DNA from: CALHVX01 sp964640725
GTDB lineage: Bacteria > Pseudomonadota > Gammaproteobacteria > Pseudomonadales > Azotimanducaceae
Direction of reading: 5' to 3'
DNA: 64,000 nt
Assembly: GCA_964640725.1 (NCBI GenBank)
Contig: CAZXIJ010000017.1
Span: 1-64,000 of the forward strand
The position numbers were made by a program, and so were the translations under genes. Below are positions 1-9,717 of the stretch, piece by piece (position 1 is the stretch's first letter; each line of letters begins with the position of its first letter). The notes under the pieces are model-generated. The model saw only the letters and a list, made by a program, of their open reading frames with translations. It ran no database searches and had not been told where the DNA came from.

Positions 1-1834
<1,834 letters not shown>

Positions 1835-1838
<4 letters not shown>

Positions 1839-2356
1839 CGGTGCACGCTCCGCGCCAGTGCCAGCACTTCGGCGCTCAGGTCAAAGCCTGCAGCACGCAG
1901 CCGGGTCAGATGCACATCGAACACCAGCTTGTTCCGCACCACCGACAGCGCAATCATGCCGCCACTCTCCAGAAAATCGGCGCTCATGCCAACGGTCAGC
2001 GCGCCAGCGGGCGCCGGTGCCGAGAACTGCGCCTGTTCTCCGTACACCAAGAGCTCGCACCCGGCACCAGGGCGATCAGGCTGAGCAACCGCCAATGCCC
2101 GACCAGATACGGAGCGGCCAACAACCGCCTGCAGCTGCCGCGCCACCGGGGCGGCGCCATGCAGGCACAACCGCAGCTCGACGGCGTCAGGGGAGGGCGG
2201 CCAGCGCACAAATTTGGCAATGTTGTAGATCATGGCCGCCTGCAGGCGGTCGGGGTTTTGCGGCGCAGCCAGCGCTGGCGCTGCGTTCCAGAGCACCAGG
2301 GCCATTAGCAAAGGCCTCACGCCGATGCCGGTAACAAGAGTACGAAAGCGCACCAC
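1835..2356 (-). CDS. YfiR-family periplasmic protein (DUF4154)
   Basis: 173 residues with a signal peptide ending near ALA-AP, followed by the family hallmark A-A-M-I-Y-N-I-A-K-F-V-R-W-P. Characterised YfiR represses the diguanylate cyclase YfiN through its periplasmic domain and is held by disulphides. Here one Cys pair (C64 and C100) is visible; the second pair of the Pseudomonas protein is not. The GTG start lies 6 bases after the receptor stop, and the stop overlaps the kinase start by 4 bases, so the three genes look like one operon. I infer that it modulates the CHASE8-like sensor of the kinase. Confidence 0.85.
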
Positions 2357-2362
2357 TGCCGC

Positions 2363-4408
2363 TTAGCGCCGATACCGCAGCTGCAGGGCAACCGACCTTC
2401 GAACCTCGGTCGCCGGGGCGTTGTCGAAGGAATCGTCCAGCTCGAAGTGCCGCCGGTCCCCCAGCTCCTGCCCCAATAGAGCAAGGGTCAGGCCCGGCCG
2501 CGGCTCCCAGGACAGGCGCAGGTCAAAAGTGGTGTGCGCATCGGTGGCGGGGTTGGCCAGCCGGCTGACGTGGCGCACCTGTCCGTCGATGCGCCACCGT
2601 GGCCAGGGGCTGTAGTGCCAGCGCAGCGCAGCCTGGTGCTGGGGGCTGGATCCGCCCAGCAAGCTCGCAGAAAAGTCCGTAAATGCGGTGCTGCCTTCGA
2701 CATCCAGGTTCAGATAGCTGTAGCTGAGCTCCAGGGACAAAGACTCGCCGGCCAGCCAGCGGCTCGCCAGTTCCGCGCCGTGGCTGCGCGCTTCGCCGCG
2801 GTTGCTGTTTGTCGTCGACAACACCACGAACGGCGACGTCACAAAACAGGCCGGATCAACGAAAATCGATGCGCCGCTCGCGCAGCGCAGGTCGCTCAGG
2901 TCAGCCAGAATAAAGTCATGATATCGGTTGTAGAAACCGGTCAGGTCCGCAGACCAGCGCGAATCTGGCTGCCAGCGCAGCCCCAGATCCAGGGCGTCCA
3001 CGGTCTCGTTATCGATACCCGCGCGGCCTCGCAGCTCGCCGATCAGTGACCCGGCGAAGGGCACCGGCGATAGCTCATCGATCCGCTCAGGCACCGGAAA
3101 ACCCAGCGCGGCGATACTCTCGTCAGAGATCGACGGCTTGCGCGTGGCGCGAGACAGGGCACCCCAGACAAATACCGTATCCCGGGGTGTCCAGCCCAGG
3201 CTGACCCGCGGTTGCACTGCTTCGCCGCCGCGCGTGTTGTCTTCCAGCCGAACCCCAACGTTCAGCACCAGATTCAGGGGCTCGAAGGCTTTTTCGGTGT
3301 GCGCGAAAACAGCGACATCGTCTTCGCGGCCGCGATCCGGCGTGAAACGCAGCTGCGGGATACCGTCCGAGCGATATCGCAGGTGCTGGTACTCCAGGCC
3401 CCAGACCACCAGCTGGTTCCCGGCCAGCGTGTGGGACTGCTGGTAGCTCACCCGATAGGTATCGTAGTCCACGCTCAGCGGGGTCGCGCTGTCGCTATCG
3501 AAATGATTGGAAAAGAACTGAAGCTGGTGCTGGCGCCGCTCGCTGGGCCGGTACTGCCAGCGCGCCATCAGGTTGGCAGTGTTGGCATTGCCCTCGGACC
3601 CCGCTACCGTTGGCGCAAAGGTCAGCGGGTCCAGGGTTTCCTGATAGCTTTCCAGGTCACGTTCCAGGAACGAGCCACTCAGCTGCAGCGTTTGCGTGCC
3701 GGTCAGCTGGCTGTCCCAGCGGAACCCGCCGAGCACGCTGCGGTTGGTTCGCTCGCTGTTTGGCTGACCTTTGGCGGCAAAGAGCTCTCGCTCGGCATAT
3801 TTGCCGTAGACCCGGAAGTGGCTGTGTTCGCCCGCCGTATCCCCGTAACGGGCGTCAACGATGCGGTGGTGGCCCGCGGTGCTCGCGGTCAGCCGGGCGC
3901 CGGTGGTCTCCCGGCTGTGACGAGTGATGATGTTAATCACGCCGTTGACGGCGTTGGCGCCCCAGATTGCTGAGCTGGGTCCACGGATCACCTCGATCCG
4001 CTCGATGTCCGCCATCGGCAGCTCGAGGTTGTCCCAGTACACGCCGGCGAAAGACGGGTCATAGACCGTGCGGCCGTCCACCAGCACGAGCTGCTTGTTG
4101 GAGAAGGCGCCGTTCAGGCCTCGGGCACTGATCGCCCAGCTGTTGTTGTTCATGCGCGCAACCACCAGCCCGGGCACACCGCGCAAGGCTTCGCCGACGG
4201 AGGTCGCGCCGGAGCGCTCGATGTCCCGGGCGCTGATGACGTGCACGGCAGCGGGCACCGTAAACTGGTCCTGCGCGCGCATGGCCGCAGACACCACCTC
4301 GACGTGGAGCAGTTCTTCCAGGCTCAGCTCGAACGGATCAACGCTGTTCGCGAGCGCTGGCGTGCTGACGCAGATCAGCAGGATGAGAAGTGGGCGAAGC
4401 GCGAGCAT
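2363..4408 (-). CDS. TonB-dependent outer-membrane receptor
   Basis: 681 residues. A signal peptide ends at PALA-NS, an N-terminal plug follows at about 45-165 (motifs V-H-V-I-S-A-R-D-I-E-R-S-G, I-E-R-I-E-V-I-R-G-P, N-G-V-I-N-I-I-T), then a long beta-barrel ending R-S-V-A-L-Q-L-R-Y-R-R. Such receptors import scarce ligands such as siderophores, cobalamin or oligosaccharides using TonB energy; nothing in the sequence fixes the ligand. It is the first gene of a receptor-YfiR-kinase set, so it may also signal ligand presence. Upstream (4409-4589) I saw no clear cobalamin or TPP riboswitch. Confidence 0.92.
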   Translation of the reverse strand: MLALRPLLILLICVSTPALANSVDPFELSLEELLHVEVVSAAMRAQDQFTVPAAVHVISARDIERSGATSVGEALRGVPGLVVARMNNNSWAISARGLNGAFSNKQLVLVDGRTVYDPSFAGVYWDNLELPMADIERIEVIRGPSSAIWGANAVNGVINIITRHSRETTGARLTASTAGHHRIVDARYGDTAGEHSHFRVYGKYAERELFAAKGQPNSERTNRSVLGGFRWDSQLTGTQTLQLSGSFLERDLESYQETLDPLTFAPTVAGSEGNANTANLMARWQYRPSERRQHQLQFFSNHFDSDSATPLSVDYDTYRVSYQQSHTLAGNQLVVWGLEYQHLRYRSDGIPQLRFTPDRGREDDVAVFAHTEKAFEPLNLVLNVGVRLEDNTRGGEAVQPRVSLGWTPRDTVFVWGALSRATRKPSISDESIAALGFPVPERIDELSPVPFAGSLIGELRGRAGIDNETVDALDLGLRWQPDSRWSADLTGFYNRYHDFILADLSDLRCASGASIFVDPACFVTSPFVVLSTTNSNRGEARSHGAELASRWLAGESLSLELSYSYLNLDVEGSTAFTDFSASLLGGSSPQHQAALRWHYSPWPRWRIDGQVRHVSRLANPATDAHTTFDLRLSWEPRPGLTLALLGQELGDRRHFELDDSFDNAPATEVRRSVALQLRYRR

Positions 4409-4589
4409 CAGGATGTCCTGGCGGGAATGGCAGCATCCCTTTCAGACTAGGCCAGCACCGCCGGCTGTCGACGGCGATGCCTCACCCTGCGACCGGGGTC
4501 TCAGAGACGGCCGCAGCGGATCGCTGGCGCGATTTTGCGGTCCCGCGGAATGTCGCTAAAGTGCCCAGGGCGCTCGGGGGAGAGGCACG

Positions 4590-4997
4590 ATGGATCTGTT
4601 TAACGTCAATTGGTTGGCGGTTGTCGGGGCGGCAGCCTGCGGTTTTCTGGTCGGCGGCATCTGGTACGGGCCGCTCATGGGCAAGCGCTGGATGGGCGCA
4701 GTCGGGCTGACCGAAGAAGACATCCAGAATGGCAGCATGGGGCTGATCTACGGCGGCGCCTTCGCTTTCAGCCTGCTGGGCTCCTGGACCCTGGCCCATA
4801 CCTTCGCTACCTATGCGGTAGACCTGTCCTTCAGTGTCAAAGTCCTGACCGCTTTCGGGGTGGCCCTCGGGTTTATCGTGCCGGCCATCGGCACCAACTA
4901 CCTGTTCTCGCAAAAGACCCGCAGCCTGTTCTTTATTGACGCGGGCTACTGGCTCATCTTTTACACGGTCATGGGGCTCGTGCACGCCGCGCTCTGA
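4590..4997 (+). CDS. DUF1761 family small membrane protein
   Basis: 135 residues and four predicted hydrophobic segments, beginning NVNWLAVVGAAACGFLVGGIWYGPLMGKRW, which is typical of DUF1761 (the W-Y-G-P and K-x-W parts are the best conserved). The function of the family is unknown. A good ribosome-binding site (GGGGGAGAGG) precedes the ATG. It stands alone, divergent from the TonB receptor and convergent with the EAL-HDOD gene, which ends only 5 bases from its stop. Confidence 0.8.
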   Translation: MDLFNVNWLAVVGAAACGFLVGGIWYGPLMGKRWMGAVGLTEEDIQNGSMGLIYGGAFAFSLLGSWTLAHTFATYAVDLSFSVKVLTAFGVALGFIVPAIGTNYLFSQKTRSLFFIDAGYWLIFYTVMGLVHAAL

Positions 4998-5001
4998 CGC
5001 G

Positions 5002-6234
5002 CTAGCCAGCCTCCAGCCAGGGCGCGTCCTCGGCCCAGGCGACCGTCGCCCAGACCGCTTCGTTCACCGCTTCGACGCTGAGCCCGCAGGCAGCCAGGGC
5101 ATGCCAGTCGACCTGGTCCCAGCGACCTTCCTGCAGCAGCGCGGCCGCCGCGAGCACGGTGCCCACGGTGCCTGAGTTTTGCAGCAGGGCGCCGCGCATC
5201 TGATCGCTCAGCGAGAGGGTCGGCAGCAGCGTTTCCAACGCGGCGTCGAAGTAGGCGTCACAGCACGAGAGAACCCCGGCGGTGTAAAACACGTCAGCGC
5301 TGATGTCGGTATCGCAAACGCGCCCCAACCGTTCGCACAGGTTCGCGCGGAATGCCGCGTAGGCCTCCAGCGCCTGCGGCTTGTGGCCCAGGTTCGACAG
5401 GGCCACGAGCGTGGCAAAATTTTGCAGCCGGCGAAGCCCCAGCATCGAGATCGCATGGGCAACGGTATCGATCGGCATGGCGCGCTGTAGCGCAGCACTG
5501 TTGGCCAGACGCAGCACCTTGAAGGTCAGCCCGCTGTCCTTGCTGATGATTTGCGCCAGGGCTTGCGGATCCAGATCCTCGTCCTGCAGGGCGGCAATCA
5601 TCGGCAATACCGCTTGCCGGTTCAGTGCGGCGGACTGCCCCTGCACCGCTTCCGGCCGGGCAAAGAAAAAGCCCTGGTACCACTCGAAGCCGAGCTGCCG
5701 GCAGCGCTCGAACTGAGCATGGTCTTCGACCTTCTCGGCCAGCAGTTTAAGGTCGAAGCCCCGCAGGCGATCGACCAGCGGCGCCAGCGCCGCTTCAGGC
5801 GTGTCGAGCACGTCCACCTTAACGACATCGACCACCGCGAGCAGGGCGGACATGGCTTGCGTGTCCACGTAGTCGTCCAGCGCCACCGTATAGCCAAGGG
5901 CCTTGAGCTGCCGGACCTGCGCCACCACTTCCGGAGTGGGCGGGATGTCTTCCAGCAGCTCGATGACGACGGCTCCGGGCTCGAAAGGCGGCAGGTCGTA
6001 CAGCATCGACTCAGTGAAGTTGACGAACGCCGGCACGGTGTCCGGGCCGCTGCGCAGCAGGCCCTGGTCGAAGGCGTTCAGCAGCACGGTTGCGCTCGCC
6101 TGAGCGCCGCCCACAGCTTCGAAATCCCCGCGGAACAGCAGCTCGTGAGCCACCACCTGCAGCTGCGCATCAAATATGGGTTGTCGGGCCAGCAACACCT
6201 GGTCAGACGCTACCGGTAAATCGAGATCTGCCAA
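5002..6234 (-). CDS. EAL-HDOD signalling protein (YuxH-like)
   Basis: 410 residues. The first half (about 13-200) is an EAL-type barrel: L-A-R-Q-P-I-F-D, then H-E-L-L-F-R-G in place of the E-A-L signature, A-L-D-D-Y, V-K-V-D and Y-Q-G-F-F-F-A-R-P. Replacement of the catalytic EAL motif means c-di-GMP hydrolysis is unlikely; related proteins bind c-di-GMP or partners. The second half (about 205-400) is an HDOD domain (K-D-S-G-L-T-F-K-V-L-R-L-A-N-S-A). This architecture is common in motility and biofilm control. It sits just downstream of the AraC gene on the same strand. Confidence 0.88.
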   Translation of the reverse strand: MADLDLPVASDQVLLARQPIFDAQLQVVAHELLFRGDFEAVGGAQASATVLLNAFDQGLLRSGPDTVPAFVNFTESMLYDLPPFEPGAVVIELLEDIPPTPEVVAQVRQLKALGYTVALDDYVDTQAMSALLAVVDVVKVDVLDTPEAALAPLVDRLRGFDLKLLAEKVEDHAQFERCRQLGFEWYQGFFFARPEAVQGQSAALNRQAVLPMIAALQDEDLDPQALAQIISKDSGLTFKVLRLANSAALQRAMPIDTVAHAISMLGLRRLQNFATLVALSNLGHKPQALEAYAAFRANLCERLGRVCDTDISADVFYTAGVLSCCDAYFDAALETLLPTLSLSDQMRGALLQNSGTVGTVLAAAALLQEGRWDQVDWHALAACGLSVEAVNEAVWATVAWAEDAPWLEAG

Positions 6235-6255
6235 GTCAGGCTCTCAGGCTCGGGC

Positions 6256-7191
6256 TCAGGGCGCAGTGTAATCGTGTTCGGGGCCCTGGCGACGCCAGCG
6301 CCCGGGAGAAACTCCAAAATGCGCTTTGAACGCTTTGCGAAAGGCAGCCTCAGACTCGTAGCCGACCCGCGCGGCAACGTCTGCCATCGCCTCTCCTGGC
6401 ACCAGCAACAGCTCCGACGCGGTCTGCATGCGCCAGTGCTTCACGTACTGCCCGGGCGCCATGCCCACCTGCTCCCGGAACCGCAGGGAAAACGCGGACT
6501 CGCTCATGTTGGCGAGTTCCGCCAGCGCCGGCACTGTCAGCGCGTCCGCCGGGCAGCGATGGACGCGGGCCAGCGCCGGGCCGAGCCGCGGGTCGGCCAA
6601 CGCGCCCAGCACCCCGGCCAGCCGACCGGCGGCCATTTCCGAGCGCAACATCTCGACGAATACCAGCTCTGCGAGCCGGTCGACGGCCAGCTCGCTGCCC
6701 AGCTGGGTCTGCGCGGCTTCGCGCATCCACAGATGCGCCAGCTGGCGAGCAGACGGGCTTGCGGCATCGGTCACCCGCAGCACGATGGTGCCCGGCAGGC
6801 TCGCCAGAAGCGGCGCGGCCGCGCGCCGGTCAAACTGAAAGTAGCCGCACACCAGACGCGTGGTCGGCCCTTCGAGCACGGACGGCGGCCCCTGATTGAT
6901 CTCCGTCGGGGCAGGCGGTGCGCTGCTCGCCGACAGCAGATGCGAACGGTCATCGGGAAACAGCACCAGCTCGCCGGCCAGCAGCCGCTCAGGCTCGCCC
7001 TCTTCGCCGTGCAGCCAGCCCTCGCCTTCGGCCACCAGGTGAAACGGCACCTGACGGCTCCCGGACGTATCGACGGCCCAGCGGCCGCAGTATTCGCCGG
7101 AGAAAAACACGGCAGCGCTGAACTGGAGGCGGCGCAACAGATCGCTTAGCGGATCGCCAACCGGTTCGGTGGGCTCTGGAGAATCGGACAC
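6256..7191 (-). CDS. AraC-family transcriptional regulator with N-terminal cupin
   Basis: About 311 residues from GTG 7191, which has a GGGGCG ribosome-binding site 5 bases upstream; ATG 7212 is possible but lacks one. The N-terminal half (about 10-170) matches the cupin_6 ligand-binding domain of AraC regulators (F-F-S-G-E-Y-C-G-R-W and H-L-V-A-E-G-E-G-W-L). The C-terminal 100 residues hold two helix-turn-helix units (L-A-E-L-A-N-M-S-E-S-A-F-S-L-R-F and V-A-A-R-V-G-Y-E-S-E-A-A-F-R-K-A-F). It is divergent from the thioredoxin-YHS pair, which is its most likely target by position only. Confidence 0.88.
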   Translation of the reverse strand: MSDSPEPTEPVGDPLSDLLRRLQFSAAVFFSGEYCGRWAVDTSGSRQVPFHLVAEGEGWLHGEEGEPERLLAGELVLFPDDRSHLLSASSAPPAPTEINQGPPSVLEGPTTRLVCGYFQFDRRAAAPLLASLPGTIVLRVTDAASPSARQLAHLWMREAAQTQLGSELAVDRLAELVFVEMLRSEMAAGRLAGVLGALADPRLGPALARVHRCPADALTVPALAELANMSESAFSLRFREQVGMAPGQYVKHWRMQTASELLLVPGEAMADVAARVGYESEAAFRKAFKAHFGVSPGRWRRQGPEHDYTAP

Positions 7192-7285
7192 TTTTTCGCC
7201 CCAAACGCGCATATATCGACAATGGGTCAGAGAATAGAGTGTCTTTCATCCGCTGAACAGCACAAACAAAAAGGACGAACTTGCC

Positions 7286-7642
7286 ATGAGCAATCCCGCG
7301 ATCACCGCCATCAACGAAGCAGAGTTCGACGCCGCTGTCCGCGACGCGACCACCCCGCTCATCGTGGATTTTTACGCCGACTGGTGCGGGCCCTGCAAAA
7401 CCCAGGCGCCCATTCTCGAGGCCTTCGCCCGGGAGCGGACCGCGGACGTCACGGTGCTGAAGGTCGACGTCGATCAGAACAGCGCGCTGGCTGGACGGTT
7501 CGCGGTTCGGAGTATTCCCACCCTGGTGCTGTTCGACGGCGGTGAGCCCGTTGCCAGCCGAGTCGGCGCGCAGTCGGCCAAAGCGCTGGCGGAACTGTTG
7601 AGCGAGGCGCAGCCCGCCGCCGCGACCCACAACAACGTTTAG
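7286..7642 (+). CDS. Thioredoxin-family protein
   Basis: 118 residues, a normal thioredoxin length. The active site is D-W-C-G-P-C-K, with the family's cis-Pro in S-I-P-T-L-V-L-F. There is no signal peptide, so it acts in the cytoplasm as a disulphide reductant. The sequence is not close enough to the main TrxA to call it that. RBS AAAAAGGACGAACTTGCC precedes the ATG. The YHS gene follows 25 bases later and probably shares its transcript. The divergent AraC gene may control it. Confidence 0.9.
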   Translation: MSNPAITAINEAEFDAAVRDATTPLIVDFYADWCGPCKTQAPILEAFARERTADVTVLKVDVDQNSALAGRFAVRSIPTLVLFDGGEPVASRVGAQSAKALAELLSEAQPAAATHNNV

Positions 7643-7667
7643 TCACAAGGACCCAAGGAGCCAGACC

Positions 7668-8129
7668 ATGAAACCATTCATTCGAACAACCACACTGATC
7701 GCCAGCCTCGTACTGTCTGCGCTGAGCTTCGCCGCAGAAGAGACAGCGATCGATCGCAACGGCGTCATCCTGGCGGGCCACGATGCCGTCGCCTACTTCA
7801 CCGAGAACCAGCCAGTGCCCGGCAGCAGCGCGTTCACGCACGACTACGAAGGCGCGACCTACCAGTTCGCGTCGGCGAGCAATCGCGACCTGTTCCGGGC
7901 CAACCCGGCGAAGTACGCCCCGGCCTACGGCGGCTGGTGCGCGCTGGGCGCGTCCTTCGGCAAGAAGTTTGAAGTCGACGGCAAAGCGTTCGAAATTGTT
8001 GACGGCCAGCTGTACGTCAACAAGAACAAGCGCATCTATCGCACCTGGAAGAAGGATATTCCCGGCAACGTCCTGAAGGCAGACAGCCAGTGGCCGACCA
8101 TCAAAAGCGTGGCTGCCAGCGAACTGTAA
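7668..8129 (+). CDS. Exported YHS-domain protein
   Basis: 153 residues with a signal peptide (cleavage near SFA-AEE). The YHS pattern is visible: L-A-G-H-D-A-V-A-Y-F, then a Y-Q-F-A-S-A-S-N-R-D-L-F segment and Y-G-G-W-C-A-L-G. YHS domains are small, often metal-linked modules; the exported single-domain form has no established function. RBS AAGGAG sits 7 bases before the ATG. Transcription probably ends at the hairpin at 8152-8183. Confidence 0.85.
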   Translation: MKPFIRTTTLIASLVLSALSFAAEETAIDRNGVILAGHDAVAYFTENQPVPGSSAFTHDYEGATYQFASASNRDLFRANPAKYAPAYGGWCALGASFGKKFEVDGKAFEIVDGQLYVNKNKRIYRTWKKDIPGNVLKADSQWPTIKSVAASEL

Positions 8130-8151
8130 GCAACCGCCAGACCGGCGCAGC

Positions 8152-8183
8152 AAAGCCCTGGCCGCGCAAGCGGTCAGGGCTTT
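8152..8183. terminator. Hairpin between convergent YHS and Prx-like genes
   Basis: A 14-bp stem (AAAGCCCTGGCCGC against GCGGTCAGGGCTTT, one G-T wobble) closes on a GCAA tetraloop. The arms begin with AAA and end with TTT, so it could end transcripts from both sides. The T-run is short. Confidence 0.65.
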
Positions 8184-8213
8184 CGCCGCGAGCGAAGGTT
8201 GCCGGCGATCAGG

Positions 8214-8861
8214 TCAGCCCAGGGACCGCAGCACTTCGACCGTGGCTTGCGGCTCCGGCCGGTAGGTGTAGTCCGGATCGACATCGGCTGCCCGCACCAC
8301 CCCGGACGCATCGACCACGAAGCGCGCGGGCATGGGCAAGGTCCAGCTGTCGTCGCCGTTCACCGCTGGCAGCTTGATGCCAAACTGGTCGTAGAGCTGC
8401 CGCAGATCGTCTGGCAAGGCGAAGCGCAGCCCCAGCTCGGCCGCGTATTCGTTGCCTTCGTCGCTCAGCAGGTCGAAGTGCAGCGGTTGCTCAGCCATCA
8501 TTTTGTCGTTGAAGCCAGGCTGCTGGGGCGTGATCGCAACGAGCTGCGCACCCGCGGCCTCGATCTCCGGAAGGACTGCCTGCAAAGCGTACAGCTCTGC
8601 CTTGCAGTAGGGTCACCAGCTGCCGCGAAAGACGGTGAGCACCAGCGGCCCGGCGTTGCGCAACGCCAGGGACGAAACGGGCTCGCCTACCTGGTTGATC
8701 AGGGTGAAGTCCGGCAGCTTGTCACCGACCTTGACCACCTTGTCCAAAATGCCGGACTGGCGCAGGCCATGCGTCGCGCGCTGCATGATTTTAGCGGCCG
8801 CTTCAGGGATCTTTGCGCTTGCGGCTTCGCGCATTGTCGTCAAAGTCTCAGCCAGGGACAT
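8214..8861 (-). CDS. Peroxiredoxin-like (AhpC/TSA, PRX-like 2) protein, probable selenoprotein with in-frame UGA
   Basis: Read straight through, the gene encodes 215 residues. An in-frame TGA at 8615-8613 (codon 83) interrupts the motif F-R-G-S-W-[UGA]-P-Y-C-K-A-E-L. In this thioredoxin-fold family the position is normally Cys, giving W-C-P-Y-C, so UGA most simply encodes selenocysteine (U83, resolving Cys86). The frame stays open on both sides with family-like sequence: F-T-L-I-N-Q-V-G-E-P upstream, and L-V-A-I-T-P-Q-Q-P, P-M-P-A-R-F-V-V-D-A-S-G-V-V downstream. A SECIS-like hairpin follows the UGA. RBS GAGGAG precedes ATG 8861. The expected role is thiol-dependent peroxide or disulphide reduction. 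An automated annotator would split it into an 82-residue fragment and a 123-residue fragment. Sec machinery is not in the window; a nonsense mutation is the alternative. Confidence 0.8.
8580..8607 (-). promoter_or_regulatory. Candidate bacterial SECIS element
   Basis: On the minus strand, 5 bases after the UGA (8615-8613), CTGCAAGGC pairs with GCTTTGCAG (9 bp including one G-U) around a 10-base loop AGAGCTGTAC with G at its second position. The stem length, loop size, early loop G and spacing (14 bases between UGA and loop) fit the general bacterial SECIS pattern, at the short end for distance. It was folded by eye only. Confidence 0.6.
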
Positions 8862-8979
8862 GGCGGCTCCTCAAAGCAACGGTCATGGGACGAACACCGA
8901 GCATGGCCAAATACCGCGGCCCGGGCAACCGGTGCAAGCTGTGAAATGACGCGAGGCGGGCGTTTCGAGTTGCGGTACC

Positions 8980-9717
8980 ATGCGGCTAGCCGGAACCGAA
9001 CTCATGCCGAACAGCCAATCTCCCCACCCACCGAAGCTCAGCCTGGCAGAACGCTTCCGGGTCGTATTCGCGACCGAGCAGCAGCGCTGGGGCACCCTGC
9101 GCGCCCTGCACAAGATCGGCATGCCCAAGGTGTCCGAACTGACCGGCCTGCACGTCGCGCACGTCTTCCATCGCTCCCTGATCGTTGACGTCGAGCTGCG
9201 CGACCCGCCCGAGGGCTACGATGTGCGCGAGCTGACGGAGGCGGACTACGCAGCGCTGCCCTCGATTCCCGAGGCAGAGGCGACCACCGAGTTTGTGGCC
9301 AGCGCGCGGCGCAACGGCGGTTTTTGCGTCGGCGCTTATCACGGCGACACGCTGGCGGCCTATGTCTGGCGCGCTTTCAAGGACGCGCCAGCAGAGGACG
9401 GCTTTCGCGTTCGCATGGGCGACAAGCTACGCTACGGCTACAAGGCCTATACGATGCCCGAACACCGGGGGCTGCATCTGCAGTCCGATATCTCTTTCAA
9501 ATCAGAGCGGCTGTGCCTGGCCCGAGGCTGCGACCAGGGCGTCTCCTATGTCGAGATGCACAATTACCCTTCCATTGCCGGCGATCGACGCCGGGGCAGC
9601 ATTGCTGCGGGCTGGCTCGCCTGGTTCAGCAAGGGCGGCGTTCGCTGGTGCTACACCAGCCCAGGCGCGCGCCGATTCGGCTTCGAGCTTTACGACGCCC
9701 AGCGCGAAACGCTTTAA
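8980..9717 (+). CDS. GNAT acetyltransferase-like protein
   Basis: 245 residues from ATG 8980, or 237 from ATG 9004. The layout L-R-A-L-H-K-I-G (N-terminal helix), Y-D-V-R-E-L-T-E-A-D-Y (first GNAT strand and helix), G-F-C-V-G-A-Y-H-G-D-T-L-A-A-Y-V-W and M-P-E-H-R-G-L-H-L-Q-S-D resembles a GNAT fold with a degenerate acetyl-CoA loop. The substrate is unknown. It overlaps the convergent hydrolase gene by 4 bases at the stop codons. The assignment rests on pattern, not on a confirmed match. Confidence 0.6.
   Translation: MRLAGTELMPNSQSPHPPKLSLAERFRVVFATEQQRWGTLRALHKIGMPKVSELTGLHVAHVFHRSLIVDVELRDPPEGYDVRELTEADYAALPSIPEAEATTEFVASARRNGGFCVGAYHGDTLAAYVWRAFKDAPAEDGFRVRMGDKLRYGYKAYTMPEHRGLHLQSDISFKSERLCLARGCDQGVSYVEMHNYPSIAGDRRRGSIAAGWLAWFSKGGVRWCYTSPGARRFGFELYDAQRETL

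Noticed and set aside
4409..4589. Possible cobalamin or other riboswitch before the TonB receptor
   Set aside because: A weak GGATG/CATCC pairing was noticed, but none of the conserved riboswitch core boxes could be found.
8583..8861. Two separate short genes in place of the Prx-like gene
   Set aside because: The two frames join seamlessly in the same frame across one UGA at the catalytic position; neither half alone makes a complete domain.
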